Assembly: GCF_900290235.1 (NCBI RefSeq)
Contig: NZ_OLMK01000007.1
Coordinates: forward strand, 62,001-126,000
DNA length: 64,000 nt
From: Streptomyces sp. MA5143a
GTDB lineage: Bacteria; Actinomycetota; Actinomycetes; Streptomycetales; Streptomycetaceae
Direction: 5' to 3'
A program made the position numbers and the translations under genes. Below, piece by piece: positions 52,667-61,759 of the stretch (the first letter of the stretch is position 1; each line of letters starts with the position of its first letter). A model generated the notes under the pieces. That model did not search any database. It saw only the letters and a program-made list of their open reading frames with translations, and was not told the DNA's origin.

Positions 52667-54379
52667 CTAACTCATCCGCAGCGCCAGGAAGAAGTCCAGC
52701 TTGTCCTCCAGCCGGGACAGGTCCCGGCTCGTCAACTGCTCGATACGGCCCACCCGGTAACGCAGCGTGTTGACGTGCAGGTGGAGGCGGGCCGCGCAGC
52801 GGGTCCAGGAGCCGTCGCACTCCAGGAACGCCTCCAGGGTGGGGATCAGCTCGGCGCGGTGGCGGCGGTCGTAGTCGCGCAACGGGTCCAGGAGCCGGGC
52901 GGTGAAGGCGCGGCGGACGTCGTCGGGGACGAAGGGCAGCAGCAGGACGTGGGAGGCCAGCTCCTGGTGGCCGGCCGCGCAGACCCGGCCGGGGCGGGCC
53001 GCCGCCACCCGGCGGGCGTGCCGGGCCTCCTCCAGGGCGCCCCGCAGGCCCTCCGCCGAGTGCACGGACGCGCTGACACCGAGGGTGAGCCGCCCGTCGC
53101 CGTCGAGGCCGGCCGACAGCGGGTCCCGTACGGCGGCGAGGAGGGTGTCGGCGTGGATGCCGGACTCGGAGCCGTCGTGCTCCGTGGAGACGGCGGGCAG
53201 GGGGACGAGCGCGATGGCCTCATCACCCGTGTGGGCGACGGCGATCCGGTCCGACTGCTCGGGGCCGGTCGCCAGGGGGTCCACGAGGATCTCCTCCAGC
53301 AGCGCCTGCGCCACCGGCCCCCCGTCGATCCCGCCCGCCCGCCGGCCGCCGCCGGTGTCGGCCGCGGGGCCCTGCTCCTCCCACTCGACCCGCGCCACGA
53401 CGACCTGCCAGTGCGGGGCCGCCCCGAGGCCGGGCAGGAGCACCGGCGCGGCGACCCGCAGCCGGGCCGCGATCTCGGCGGGTGCCGAACCCGCCTGCAC
53501 CAGTTCCAGGACCTCCTGGGCGAGCCGGCGCCGTACCGTGCGGGCCGCGTCGCGGCGGTCCCGCTCGACGGCGATCAGCTGGGTGACGCCGTGCAGCAGG
53601 TCGAGCCGCTCGGCGGGCCAGTCCCCGGCGTCGGCCTCGACGGCGAGCAGCCAGTCGGACAGCACCGTCTCGCGCACATCACGGGCGGTGTTCCCGGAAC
53701 GGCCCGCGCCGCCGATGGGGAACAGGGAGTACGTGGTCGTGCCCACGCCCACCCGGTACGGCCCGCGCCGCCCGGTGCGCGCCGCCGCCAGGTGTTCGCC
53801 GGCCAGCCGCGCGCACAGCTCGGCGGGCAGAGCGGGCCCCCCGACCTTGGGGCCCGCGATGAGACGGCCGGTGGGGGAGAGGACCCACGCCCGCAGGTCC
53901 AGGTCGGAGCCGAGCAGATCGAGGACGACGTCCGGGCCGCCGCCCGCCGGGCCGGACGTCATCATCCGGCGGTGGCGGTCCACCACGGCCGCCAGGTCCC
54001 CGGCGCGTTCGCCGGAGACCTGCCGCACGACGTGCTCGGTGATCGTCGCGAAGGCCACCGACTCGTTGACCGCCAGCAGCGGCAGCCGGTGCCGGGCGCA
54101 GGCCACGACGAGATCCTCGGGGACGTCGCCCAGCTCGGCCTCACCCGCCGCCAGGGCGGTGACACCGGCGCCGACGAGGATCCGTACGAAGGGCTCGGAG
54201 TCGGTGGCGTCACGGCGCCAGGCGAGACCCGTGAGCACCAGCTCGCCGCCGGAGAGGTAGCGGCTGGGGTCCCGCAGGTCGGTGGTCATCACACCCCGCA
54301 CGGTGCGATTCAGCTCGTCCTCGCCGCCGAGCAGCCGCAGACCCAGCGCGTCGGTGTCCAGCAGTGCGCGCAGGCGCAT
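52667..54379 (-). CDS. pucR: PucR-family purine catabolism regulator
   Basis: 570 residues from ATG 54379. The N-terminal PucR domain covers about residues 1-120 (MRLRALLDTDALGLRLLGG, RYLSGGELVLTGLAW). The middle GGDEF-like region has RLTLGVSASVHSAEGL and EEARHARRVAAA. The C-terminal HTH_30 is LHLHVNTLRYRVGRIEQL, and the protein ends DLSRLEDKLDFFLALR. PucR-type regulators control purine degradation. It is divergent from the xanthine dehydrogenase operon across 400 bp, so direct control is likely. Confidence 0.9.
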   Translation of the reverse strand: MRLRALLDTDALGLRLLGGEDELNRTVRGVMTTDLRDPSRYLSGGELVLTGLAWRRDATDSEPFVRILVGAGVTALAAGEAELGDVPEDLVVACARHRLPLLAVNESVAFATITEHVVRQVSGERAGDLAAVVDRHRRMMTSGPAGGGPDVVLDLLGSDLDLRAWVLSPTGRLIAGPKVGGPALPAELCARLAGEHLAAARTGRRGPYRVGVGTTTYSLFPIGGAGRSGNTARDVRETVLSDWLLAVEADAGDWPAERLDLLHGVTQLIAVERDRRDAARTVRRRLAQEVLELVQAGSAPAEIAARLRVAAPVLLPGLGAAPHWQVVVARVEWEEQGPAADTGGGRRAGGIDGGPVAQALLEEILVDPLATGPEQSDRIAVAHTGDEAIALVPLPAVSTEHDGSESGIHADTLLAAVRDPLSAGLDGDGRLTLGVSASVHSAEGLRGALEEARHARRVAAARPGRVCAAGHQELASHVLLLPFVPDDVRRAFTARLLDPLRDYDRRHRAELIPTLEAFLECDGSWTRCAARLHLHVNTLRYRVGRIEQLTSRDLSRLEDKLDFFLALRMS

Positions 54380-54569
54380 TCTCGTCGCCGCCGTTCCTGT
54401 CTCGAAATCTATGGTCGGTTCGCCCGGGGGGCGCCCCGGTGGCTTCCGGAGGAGGGTGGTTACGGAAGGCCGGGACACGTCCGGGGCGTGGCCTGGGACT
54501 TTCGAAAACCGACCCGCCCGGCTCCGGGTGTGTGCTGTGTGTTTCCAGAGCAAAACGAGGAGGTTGCTG

Positions 54570-54638
54570 ATGGCCTCCGTTCATACGAATCTACAAGATA
54601 CGCCCCCTGGCCAGGCAACTCCTTCATGGTTTCCGTGA
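54570..54638 (+). CDS. 22-residue leader ORF upstream of the xanthine dehydrogenase operon
   Basis: ATG 54570 opens MASVHTNLQDTPPGQATP followed by SWFP and a stop, preceded by a perfect GAGGAGG six bases upstream. It includes a rare CTA leucine codon and ends 140 bp before the first xdh gene. Its ribosome site is far better than that of the gene it precedes. It may be a translated leader or microprotein. The remaining leader (54380-54569, 54639-54778) shows no further gene. Confidence 0.5.
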   Translation: MASVHTNLQDTPPGQATPSWFP

Positions 54639-54778
54639 CTGACCGGGGCGGAGGAGAGCGCTGTGTACTGGCGACGACCCCTCATGAACAGCACATGAAC
54701 GAGCCGGGCCCGCCGCACACGATCTGGCTCAAACGGAACCACTCCGAGACGACTGAGACGAAGAAGAGAGCCGGTCAG

Positions 54779-55669
54779 ATGGACTTCCTTCGCCCCGCCA
54801 GCTGGGAGGAGGCGCTCGCCGCGAAGGCCGAGCACCCCACCGCTGTGCCGATCGCCGGCGGCACCGATGTGATGGTCGAGATCAACTTCGACCACCGTCG
54901 GCCCGAGTACCTGCTGGATCTGAACCGGGTCGGCGACCTCTATGAGTGGGAGGTCGGCGAGGAGACGGTTCGCCTGGGCGCTTCCGTCCCCTACACCCGG
55001 ATCATGGAGCACCTCCGGCCCGAGCTGCCCGGCCTCGCCCTGGCCTCGCACACGGTGGCCTCCCCGCAGATCCGCAACCGCGGCGGCGTCGGCGGCAACC
55101 TCGGCACCGCCTCCCCGGCCGGCGACGCCCACCCGGCCCTCCTCGCAGCGGGCGCCCGGGTCGAGGTCGAATCCGTACGGGGTTCCCGGCTCATCCCGAT
55201 CGACGACTTCTACACCGGCGTCAAGCGCAACGCGCTCGCCCCCGACGAGCTGATCCGCGCCGTCCACATCGACAAGGCGGACGGACCGCAGCAGTACTCC
55301 AAGGTCGGCACCCGCAACGCCATGGTCATCGCCGTGTGCGCCTTCGGACTGGCCCTGCACCCCGCGACGCGCACCGTCCGCACCGGCATCGGCTCGGCCG
55401 CGCCGACCCCCGTCCGGGCCAGGGCCGCCGAGGAGTTCCTGAACGCGGCGCTCGACGAGGGCGGCTTCTGGGACAACGGCAGGATCATCACCCCGTCGGT
55501 CGCCAAGCAGTTCGCCGAGCTGTGCTCCGCCGCCTGCAACCCCATCGACGACGTCCGCGGCACCGCGAGCTACCGCCGGCACGCCGTCGGCGTCATGGCC
55601 CGCCGCACGCTCATGTGGACCTGGGAGTCGTACCGCGGCAACGCCGCCCGCACGGAGGGAGTGGCGTGA
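54779..55669 (+). CDS. Xanthine dehydrogenase FAD-binding subunit
   Basis: A 296-residue protein from ATG 54779. FAD contacts lie in AVPIAGGTDVMVEINFD and IRNRGGVGGNLGTASPAGDA, with the C-terminal CO_deh_flav_C domain from about residue 180. It moves electrons from the 2Fe-2S subunit to NAD+. The stop overlaps the next start by one base. The ribosome site (GAGAG) is modest. Confidence 0.93.
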   Translation: MDFLRPASWEEALAAKAEHPTAVPIAGGTDVMVEINFDHRRPEYLLDLNRVGDLYEWEVGEETVRLGASVPYTRIMEHLRPELPGLALASHTVASPQIRNRGGVGGNLGTASPAGDAHPALLAAGARVEVESVRGSRLIPIDDFYTGVKRNALAPDELIRAVHIDKADGPQQYSKVGTRNAMVIAVCAFGLALHPATRTVRTGIGSAAPTPVRARAAEEFLNAALDEGGFWDNGRIITPSVAKQFAELCSAACNPIDDVRGTASYRRHAVGVMARRTLMWTWESYRGNAARTEGVA

Positions 55670-56274
55670 TGCGCGTCAATTTCACGGTCAACGGACGTCC
55701 GCAGGAGGCCGACGACGTGTGGGAGGGCGAGTCCCTGCTGTACGTCCTGAGGGAACGCCTCGGGCTCCCCGGCTCCAAGAACGCCTGCGAACAGGGCGAG
55801 TGCGGTTCGTGCACCGTCCGCCTGGACGGCGTCCCGGTGTGCGCGTGCCTGGTCGCCGCCGGGCAGGTGGAGGGCCGCGAGGTCGTCACCGTCGAGGGCC
55901 TCGCCGACTACGCCAAGCAGCGCGCCGAGCACGCCGGTTGCGCCTCCGGCGCGTGCGGCACCGCGGACACCGCGGCCGGCACCCCGCTCGACGAGGCCCG
56001 GCACTGGGCCGCCCGGGGCGCCGACTCCCAGACCGGCGAGGGCACCGAACTCTCCCCGGTCCAGCAGGCGTTCATCGACGCCGGCGCCGTCCAGTGCGGC
56101 TTCTGCACCCCCGGACTGCTCGTCGCCGCCGACGAGATGCTGGAGCGCCACCCCAACCCGACCGACGCGGACATCCGCGAGGCCCTCTCGGGCAACCTGT
56201 GCCGCTGCACCGGCTACGAGAAGATCATGGACGCGGTCCGCCTCGCGGCCGCCCGGCAGTCCGAAGGGGTCTGA
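55669..56274 (+). CDS. Xanthine dehydrogenase 2Fe-2S subunit with a Cys-containing insert
   Basis: A 201-residue protein, longer than the usual 155-170. The plant-type cluster motif is CEQGECGSCTVRLDG with a fourth Cys in CACLV. The second cluster uses QCGFCTPG and NLCRCTGY. Between them about 45 residues (roughly 78-122) form an insert with two extra Cys (AGCASGACGTAD) and no cluster motif. It bridges the molybdenum and FAD subunits. The ATG overlaps the preceding TGA. Confidence 0.93.
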   Translation: MRVNFTVNGRPQEADDVWEGESLLYVLRERLGLPGSKNACEQGECGSCTVRLDGVPVCACLVAAGQVEGREVVTVEGLADYAKQRAEHAGCASGACGTADTAAGTPLDEARHWAARGADSQTGEGTELSPVQQAFIDAGAVQCGFCTPGLLVAADEMLERHPNPTDADIREALSGNLCRCTGYEKIMDAVRLAAARQSEGV

Positions 56275-56276
56275 TC

Positions 56277-58664
56277 ATGGGAACCACCGGCCTGCCCACC
56301 AACATCACCCAGGGCTCCCGCACCAAGGGCGGCATCGGCGAGTCCACCCTCCGCCCCGACGGCACCCTCAAGGTCACCGGAGAGTTCGCCTACTCCTCCG
56401 ACATGTGGCACGAGGACATGCTCTGGGGCCAGATCCTGCGCTCCACGGTCGCCCACGCCGAGATCGTCTCCATCGACACCGGCGAGGCCCTCGCCACCCC
56501 CGGCGTGTACGCCGTGATGACGTACGACGACCTGCCGACCGACGTGCGGAACTACGGCCTGGAGATCCGGGACACCCCGGTCCTCGCCCACGGCAAGGTC
56601 CGCCACCACGGCGAGCCCGTCGCGATCGTCGCCGCCGACCACCCGGAGACCGCGCGCCGCGCCGCCGCCAAGATCAAGGTCGAGTACCGCGAACTGCCCG
56701 TCATCACCGGCGAGGCCTCCGCGACCGCGCCGGACGCGATCCTCGTCCACGAGAACCGCACCGACCACCACATCGGACACGTCCCCCACCCGAACATCGT
56801 CCACCGCCAGCCCATCGTCCGCGGCGACGTCGCGAAGGCCCGCGAACGCGCGGACGTCATCGTCGAGGGCGAGTACGTCTTCGGCATGCAGGACCAGGCG
56901 TTCCTCGGCCCCGAGTCCGGGCTCGCCGTCCCCGCCGAGGACGGCGGCGTCGACCTCTACGTCGCCACCCAGTGGCTCCACTCCGACCTGCGCCAGATCG
57001 CCCCCGTGCTCGGCCTGCCCGAGGACAAGGTCCGTATGACGCTCGCCGGGGTCGGCGGCGCCTTCGGCGGGCGCGAGGACCTGTCGATGCAGATCCACGC
57101 CTGCCTGCTGGCCCTGCGCACCGGCAAGCCCGTCAAGATCGTCTATAACCGCTTCGAGTCGTTCTTCGGCCACGTCCACCGCCACCCCGCGAAGCTCCAC
57201 TACGAGCACGGGGCCACCAAGGACGGCAAACTCACCCACCTCAAGGCCCGCATCGTCCTCGACGGCGGCGCCTACGCCTCCGCCTCCCCGGCCGTCGTCG
57301 GCAACGCCTCCTCCCTCGGCGCGGGCCCGTACGTCATCGACGACGTCGACATCGAGGCCATCGCCCTCTACACCAACAACCCGCCGTGCGGCGCGATGCG
57401 CGGCTTCGGCGCGGTCCAGGCCTGCTTCGCGTACGAGGCCCAGATGGACAAGCTGGCCGCGAAGCTCGGCATGGACCCCGTGGAGTTCCGCCGCCTCAAC
57501 GCCATGTCCCAGGGCACCGCCCTGCCGACCGGACAGGTCGTCGACTCCCCGGCCCCGGTCGCCGAACTCCTGCGCCGCGTCAAGGCGATGCCCATGCCCC
57601 CCGAGCAGCAGTGGCTCGCGGCGGGCGAGGCGGCGGACGTACGGGAACTGCCGGGCGGCCTGTCCAACACCACCCACGGCGAGGGCGTCGTCCGCGGCGT
57701 CGGCTACGCCGTCGGCATCAAGAACGTCGGCTTCTCCGAGGGCTTCGACGACTACTCCACGGCCCGGGTGCGCATGGAGGTCGTCGGAGGCGAACCGGTC
57801 GCGACGGTCCACACGGCCATGGCGGAGGTCGGCCAGGGCGGCATCACCGTCCACGCGCAGATCGCCCGCACCGAACTGGGCGTCACCCAGGTCACCATCA
57901 ACCCGGCCGACACCCAGGTCGGTTCGGCCGGTTCGACGTCCGCGTCCCGCCAGACGTACGTCACCGGCGGCGCCGTGAAGAACGCCTGCGAACTGGTCCG
58001 GGAGAAGGTCCTGGAGCTGGGCCGCCGCAAGTTCGGCACGTACCACCCCGCGTGGGCCACCGCCGAACTCCTCCTGGAGGGCGGCAAGGTCGTCACCGAC
58101 GCCGGTGAGGTGCTCGCCGACCTGGTGGACGTCCTCGGCGACGAGGCCGTCGAGATCGAGGAGCAGTGGCGGCACCGGCCGACCGAACCCTTCGACCCGC
58201 GCACCGGGCAGGGCTTCGGCCACGTCCAGTACTCCTTCGCCGCGCACCGCGCCGTCGTCGAGGTCGACACCGAGCTGGGCATGGTGAAGGTCGTCGAACT
58301 CGCCTGCGCCCAGGACGTCGGCAAGGCCCTCAACCCGCTGTCCGTGCTCGGCCAGATCCAGGGAGGCACGACACAGGGCCTCGGCATCGCCGTCATGGAG
58401 GAGATCATCGTCGACCCGAAGACGGCGAAGGTCCGCAACCCGTCCTTCACGGACTACCTCATCCCCACGATCCTCGACACGCCGACCATCCCCGTCGATG
58501 TGCTCGAACTCGCCGACGACCACGCGCCGTACGGGCTGCGCGGCATCGGCGAGGCCCCCACCCTGTCGTCCACCCCGGCCGTCCTCGCGGCGATCCGGGC
58601 GGCGACGGGCCTGGAACTGAACCGCACGCCGGTACGCCCAGAACACCTGACGGGTACGGCGTAG
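56277..58664 (+). CDS. Xanthine dehydrogenase molybdenum-cofactor subunit
   Basis: A 795-residue protein from ATG 56277, two bases after the previous stop. Features are the a/b hammerhead domain (LPDGTLKVTG-like start, VRHHGEPVAIVAADH), GVGGAFGGREDLSMQIH for cofactor binding, PPCGAMRGFGAVQACFA with the substrate-binding Arg, AEVGQGGITVHAQIA, and the catalytic Glu near residue 760 in RGIGEAPTLSSTP. It oxidises hypoxanthine and xanthine toward urate. The downstream permease and XdhC support purine specificity. Confidence 0.94.
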   Translation: MGTTGLPTNITQGSRTKGGIGESTLRPDGTLKVTGEFAYSSDMWHEDMLWGQILRSTVAHAEIVSIDTGEALATPGVYAVMTYDDLPTDVRNYGLEIRDTPVLAHGKVRHHGEPVAIVAADHPETARRAAAKIKVEYRELPVITGEASATAPDAILVHENRTDHHIGHVPHPNIVHRQPIVRGDVAKARERADVIVEGEYVFGMQDQAFLGPESGLAVPAEDGGVDLYVATQWLHSDLRQIAPVLGLPEDKVRMTLAGVGGAFGGREDLSMQIHACLLALRTGKPVKIVYNRFESFFGHVHRHPAKLHYEHGATKDGKLTHLKARIVLDGGAYASASPAVVGNASSLGAGPYVIDDVDIEAIALYTNNPPCGAMRGFGAVQACFAYEAQMDKLAAKLGMDPVEFRRLNAMSQGTALPTGQVVDSPAPVAELLRRVKAMPMPPEQQWLAAGEAADVRELPGGLSNTTHGEGVVRGVGYAVGIKNVGFSEGFDDYSTARVRMEVVGGEPVATVHTAMAEVGQGGITVHAQIARTELGVTQVTINPADTQVGSAGSTSASRQTYVTGGAVKNACELVREKVLELGRRKFGTYHPAWATAELLLEGGKVVTDAGEVLADLVDVLGDEAVEIEEQWRHRPTEPFDPRTGQGFGHVQYSFAAHRAVVEVDTELGMVKVVELACAQDVGKALNPLSVLGQIQGGTTQGLGIAVMEEIIVDPKTAKVRNPSFTDYLIPTILDTPTIPVDVLELADDHAPYGLRGIGEAPTLSSTPAVLAAIRAATGLELNRTPVRPEHLTGTA

Positions 58665-58706
58665 TCCGGTTCGGCCGCGGAGGAGTCCGGTTCGGCCGCG
58701 TACGAG

Positions 58707-58870
58707 CTCGGGGGTGCGGGTTGTTCGGCGACCTCGGGTGGTCTGGGGTTGCTCGCGCAGTTCCCCGCGCCCCTCAAGGGCCTGCGGCCCTTGAAAGCGC
58801 CGGGCGCGACCCATGCCGCCCAGGGGCGCGGGGAACTGCGCGACCAGCCCCCACCCACCCGCACCCCGAG
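58707..58870. repeat. Compound palindromic intergenic element
   Basis: GCGCAGTTCCCCGCGCCCCT (58755-58774) is exactly complementary to 58822-58841. Flanking arms CTCGGGGGTGCGGGT and ACCCGCACCCCGAG extend the symmetry to 58707-58870. A small hairpin, CAAGGGCC-TGC-GGCCCTTG, lies in the middle. A one-armed copy is at 51606-51669. It lies between xdh and the permease and can act as a terminator. It accounts for most of the 323-bp gap. Confidence 0.88.
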
Positions 58871-58987
58871 CCTGACAGAAGTACCCCCGTTCGTCTCGGG
58901 CCGTCCCCCGGGTCGGGCACCTTCCCAAATCCCGTGACCGCAACTCCGCTGTCCGGGGGCCCCTGTGAACCTTGGGAGCAGGCCCAC

Positions 58988-60451
58988 ATGACCCAGCAGT
59001 CCCTCCAGCCGAAGACCGACGCGTCAGCGGACGACGCGGCCGCGGAACCCCGCGTCCCCGCCGGCGGGTCCCCACTCGACCGGTACTTCCACATCACCGC
59101 CCGAGGGTCCTCCGTCGCCCGTGAGGTCCGCGGCGGCGTCACCACCTTCATGGCGATGGCGTACATCCTCCTGCTCAACCCGCTCATCCTGTCCGGCCCG
59201 GACGCCGCTGGCGCCACGCTCGGCCAGAAGGCACTGATCACGGCGACCGCCCTCGCGGCGGCCGTCAGCACCCTCCTCATGGGCTTCGTCGGCAGGGTGC
59301 CGCTCGCCCTCGCCGCGGGCCTGTCCGTCTCCGGCGTCATCGCCTCGCAGGTCGCCCCGCGGATGACCTGGCCGCAGGCGATGGGCATGTGCGTGATGTA
59401 CGGCGTGATCATCATGCTGCTGGTCGTCACCGGCCTCCGCGAGATGATCATGAAAGCGATCCCGCTGGCCCTGAAGCACGCGATCACCATGGGCATCGGA
59501 CTGTTCGTCGCCCTGATCGGCTTCTACAAGGCCGGCTTCGTGCACCAGGGCAAGGCGACCCCCGTCACCCTCGGCCCCGCCGGTGAACTCGCCGGCTGGC
59601 CCGTCCTGCTCTTCGCGGCCACCCTCCTCGCGATCTTCATGCTCCAGGCCCGTGGTGTCCCCGGCGCGATCCTGCTCGGCATCGTCGGCGGCACCGTCCT
59701 CGCCGTGGCCCTCAACGCCCTCGGCGTCATCGACCCGAGGCAATGGGCGGGCGGCGCACCGGAGTTGCACGGCAGCGCGGTGTCGATGCCGGACTTCTCG
59801 CTGTTCGGGCGCGTCGAGTTCGGGGGCTGGGGCGACGTCGGCGCGATGACGGTCGGCATGATCGTCTTCACCCTCGTCCTCGCCGGGTTCTTCGACGCGA
59901 TGGCCACCATCATCGGCGTGGGCACGGAGGCGGGCCTCGCCGACGACAGGGGCCGGATGCCCGGCCTGTCCAAGGCGCTGTTCATCGACGGCGCGGGCGG
60001 CGCGATCGGCGGTGTGGCGGGCGGCTCCGGCCAGACCGTGTTCGTCGAGTCGGCGACCGGCGTCGGCGAGGGCGCCCGTACCGGGCTGTCCTCGGTCGTC
60101 ACCGGACTGTTCTTCGCCGCCTGTCTGTTCTTCACCCCGCTGACGGCGATCGTCCCCGGCGAGGTCGCGGCGGCGGCCCTGGTCGTCATCGGCGCCATGA
60201 TGATGACCAACGCCCGGCACGTCGACTGGTCCGACCGCGCCACCGCGGTCCCCGTCTTCCTGACCGTCGTGATCATGCCGTTCACGTACTCCATCACCGC
60301 GGGCGTCGCGGCCGGAGTCGTCTCGTACGTCGCCGTCAAGCTCGCCCAGGGCCGGGCGCGGGAGATCTGCGCGTTCATGTGGGGCCTGACGGCGGTGTTC
60401 GTCGTCTTCTTCGCGCTCGACCCGATCGAGAGCTGGCTCGGCGTGCACTGA
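58988..60451 (+). CDS. NCS2-family purine permease (AzgA-like)
   Basis: A 487-residue protein with about 12-14 hydrophobic spans. AzgA-subgroup landmarks are EVRGGVTTFMAMAYILLLNP near the N-terminus, GRVPLALAAGLSVSG, IPLALKHAITMGIGLFVALI and TVFVESATGVGEGARTGLSS. It probably imports hypoxanthine, adenine or guanine by proton symport, feeding the xanthine dehydrogenase. It lies between xdh and xdhC in the same direction. Confidence 0.92.
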   Translation: MTQQSLQPKTDASADDAAAEPRVPAGGSPLDRYFHITARGSSVAREVRGGVTTFMAMAYILLLNPLILSGPDAAGATLGQKALITATALAAAVSTLLMGFVGRVPLALAAGLSVSGVIASQVAPRMTWPQAMGMCVMYGVIIMLLVVTGLREMIMKAIPLALKHAITMGIGLFVALIGFYKAGFVHQGKATPVTLGPAGELAGWPVLLFAATLLAIFMLQARGVPGAILLGIVGGTVLAVALNALGVIDPRQWAGGAPELHGSAVSMPDFSLFGRVEFGGWGDVGAMTVGMIVFTLVLAGFFDAMATIIGVGTEAGLADDRGRMPGLSKALFIDGAGGAIGGVAGGSGQTVFVESATGVGEGARTGLSSVVTGLFFAACLFFTPLTAIVPGEVAAAALVVIGAMMMTNARHVDWSDRATAVPVFLTVVIMPFTYSITAGVAAGVVSYVAVKLAQGRAREICAFMWGLTAVFVVFFALDPIESWLGVH

Positions 60452-60453
60452 GC

Positions 60454-60478
60454 CCCGGCCGGGCGCGCACCGGCCGGG
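60454..60478 (+). terminator. Hairpin after the permease gene
   Basis: CCCGGCCGG pairs with CCGGCCGGG over a 7-base loop, starting 3 bases after the stop codon. It may separate the permease from xdhC, or only attenuate. Confidence 0.55.
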
Positions 60479-60540
60479 CGAGGTCCGGGTCCGCCGTCCG
60501 GTACCGTCCGCGCAACCGTCGTACGTGAGGAGACCGAGAG

Positions 60541-61698
60541 ATGCTGGACATCGCCGACGAGCTGCACCGGTGGGTGGGGCAGGGGCGCGACTTCGCCGTG
60601 GCCACCGTGGTTGCCGTCGGCGGCAGCGCCCCTCGGCAGCCGGGCGCCGCCCTCGCGGTGGACGCCGACGGCACGGCGATCGGCTCGGTCTCCGGCGGCT
60701 GTGTGGAGGGCGCCGTCTACGAGCTGTGCCGACAGGCGCTGGAGGACGGCGAACCGGTCCTCGAACGCTTCGGCTACAGCGACGAGGACGCCTTCGCCGT
60801 CGGCCTGACCTGCGGCGGGATCATCGACATCCTCGTGACCCCGGTGCGGGCCGGCGACCCCGTCCGCCCGGTGGTCGCCGCCGCGCTCGCCTCGGCGGCG
60901 GGCGGCAGGGCGGCGGCGCTGGCCCGGATCGTCTCCGGCCCGGCGGACCTGCGCGGCCGGGCCCTGCTGGTCCGCCCGGACGGCTCGTACGACGGCGGCT
61001 TCGGCGCCCACCCCGAACTGGACCGCACGGTCGTCGCCGAGGCCCGCGCCCTCCTGGACACCGGCCGCACCGGCACCCTGGAGATCGGAGAGCAGGGCTC
61101 ACGTTGCGGAGCGCCGCTCACGGTTCTGGTGGAGTCCTCCGTCCCACCGCCCCGGATGATCGTCTTCGGAGCCATCGACTTCGCGTCCGCGCTCGTCCGG
61201 ATCGGCACGTTCCTCGGCTACCACGTGACCGTCTGCGACGCCCGCCCCGTCTTCGCCACCCGCACCCGCTTCCCGGAGGCGGACGACATCGTCGTCGAGT
61301 GGCCGCACCGATACCTGGAGCGCACGGACGTCGACGCCCGGACCGTCCTGTGCGTCCTCACCCACGACGCGAAGTTCGACGTACCGCTGCTGCGTCTCGC
61401 CCTGCGCCTGCCCGTCGCCTACGTCGGCGCGATGGGCTCCCGCCGCACCCACCTCGACCGTGAGCGACGCCTCCGCGAGGAAGGCGTCACCGACCTGGAG
61501 CTGGCCCGCCTCCGCTCACCCATCGGCCTGGACCTCGGCGCCCGCACCCCCGAGGAGACGGCCCTGTCCATCGCCTCCGAGATCGTCGCCCACCGACGCG
61601 GCGGCACCGGGGTCCCCCTGACGGGCGCGCACACGCCGATCCACCACGACGGCCCGTCGTCGAACCCGGCGGACGTGCAGAGCCTGAGGGTGTCCTGA
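60541..61698 (+). CDS. xdhC: XdhC/CoxI-family molybdenum cofactor insertion protein
   Basis: A 385-residue protein with a GAGGAG site before ATG 60541. The N-terminal XdhC_CoxI domain has TVVAVGGSAPRQPGAALAV, GSVSGGCVEGAVYELC and FGLTCGG-like VGLTCGGIIDILV. The C-terminal Rossmann domain has MIVFGAIDFASALVRIG and YVGAMGSRRTHLDRERRLRE, then SPIGLDLGARTPEETALSI. It binds, sulfurates and hands over Mo-cofactor to xanthine dehydrogenase. Confidence 0.93.
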   Translation: MLDIADELHRWVGQGRDFAVATVVAVGGSAPRQPGAALAVDADGTAIGSVSGGCVEGAVYELCRQALEDGEPVLERFGYSDEDAFAVGLTCGGIIDILVTPVRAGDPVRPVVAAALASAAGGRAAALARIVSGPADLRGRALLVRPDGSYDGGFGAHPELDRTVVAEARALLDTGRTGTLEIGEQGSRCGAPLTVLVESSVPPPRMIVFGAIDFASALVRIGTFLGYHVTVCDARPVFATRTRFPEADDIVVEWPHRYLERTDVDARTVLCVLTHDAKFDVPLLRLALRLPVAYVGAMGSRRTHLDRERRLREEGVTDLELARLRSPIGLDLGARTPEETALSIASEIVAHRRGGTGVPLTGAHTPIHHDGPSSNPADVQSLRVS

Positions 61699-61759
61699 CG
61701 CCCCTTCAGGCTTCCCCCGACTTGTGACTTGACCGCCCGGACGGCAGGGTTGACCGTCG

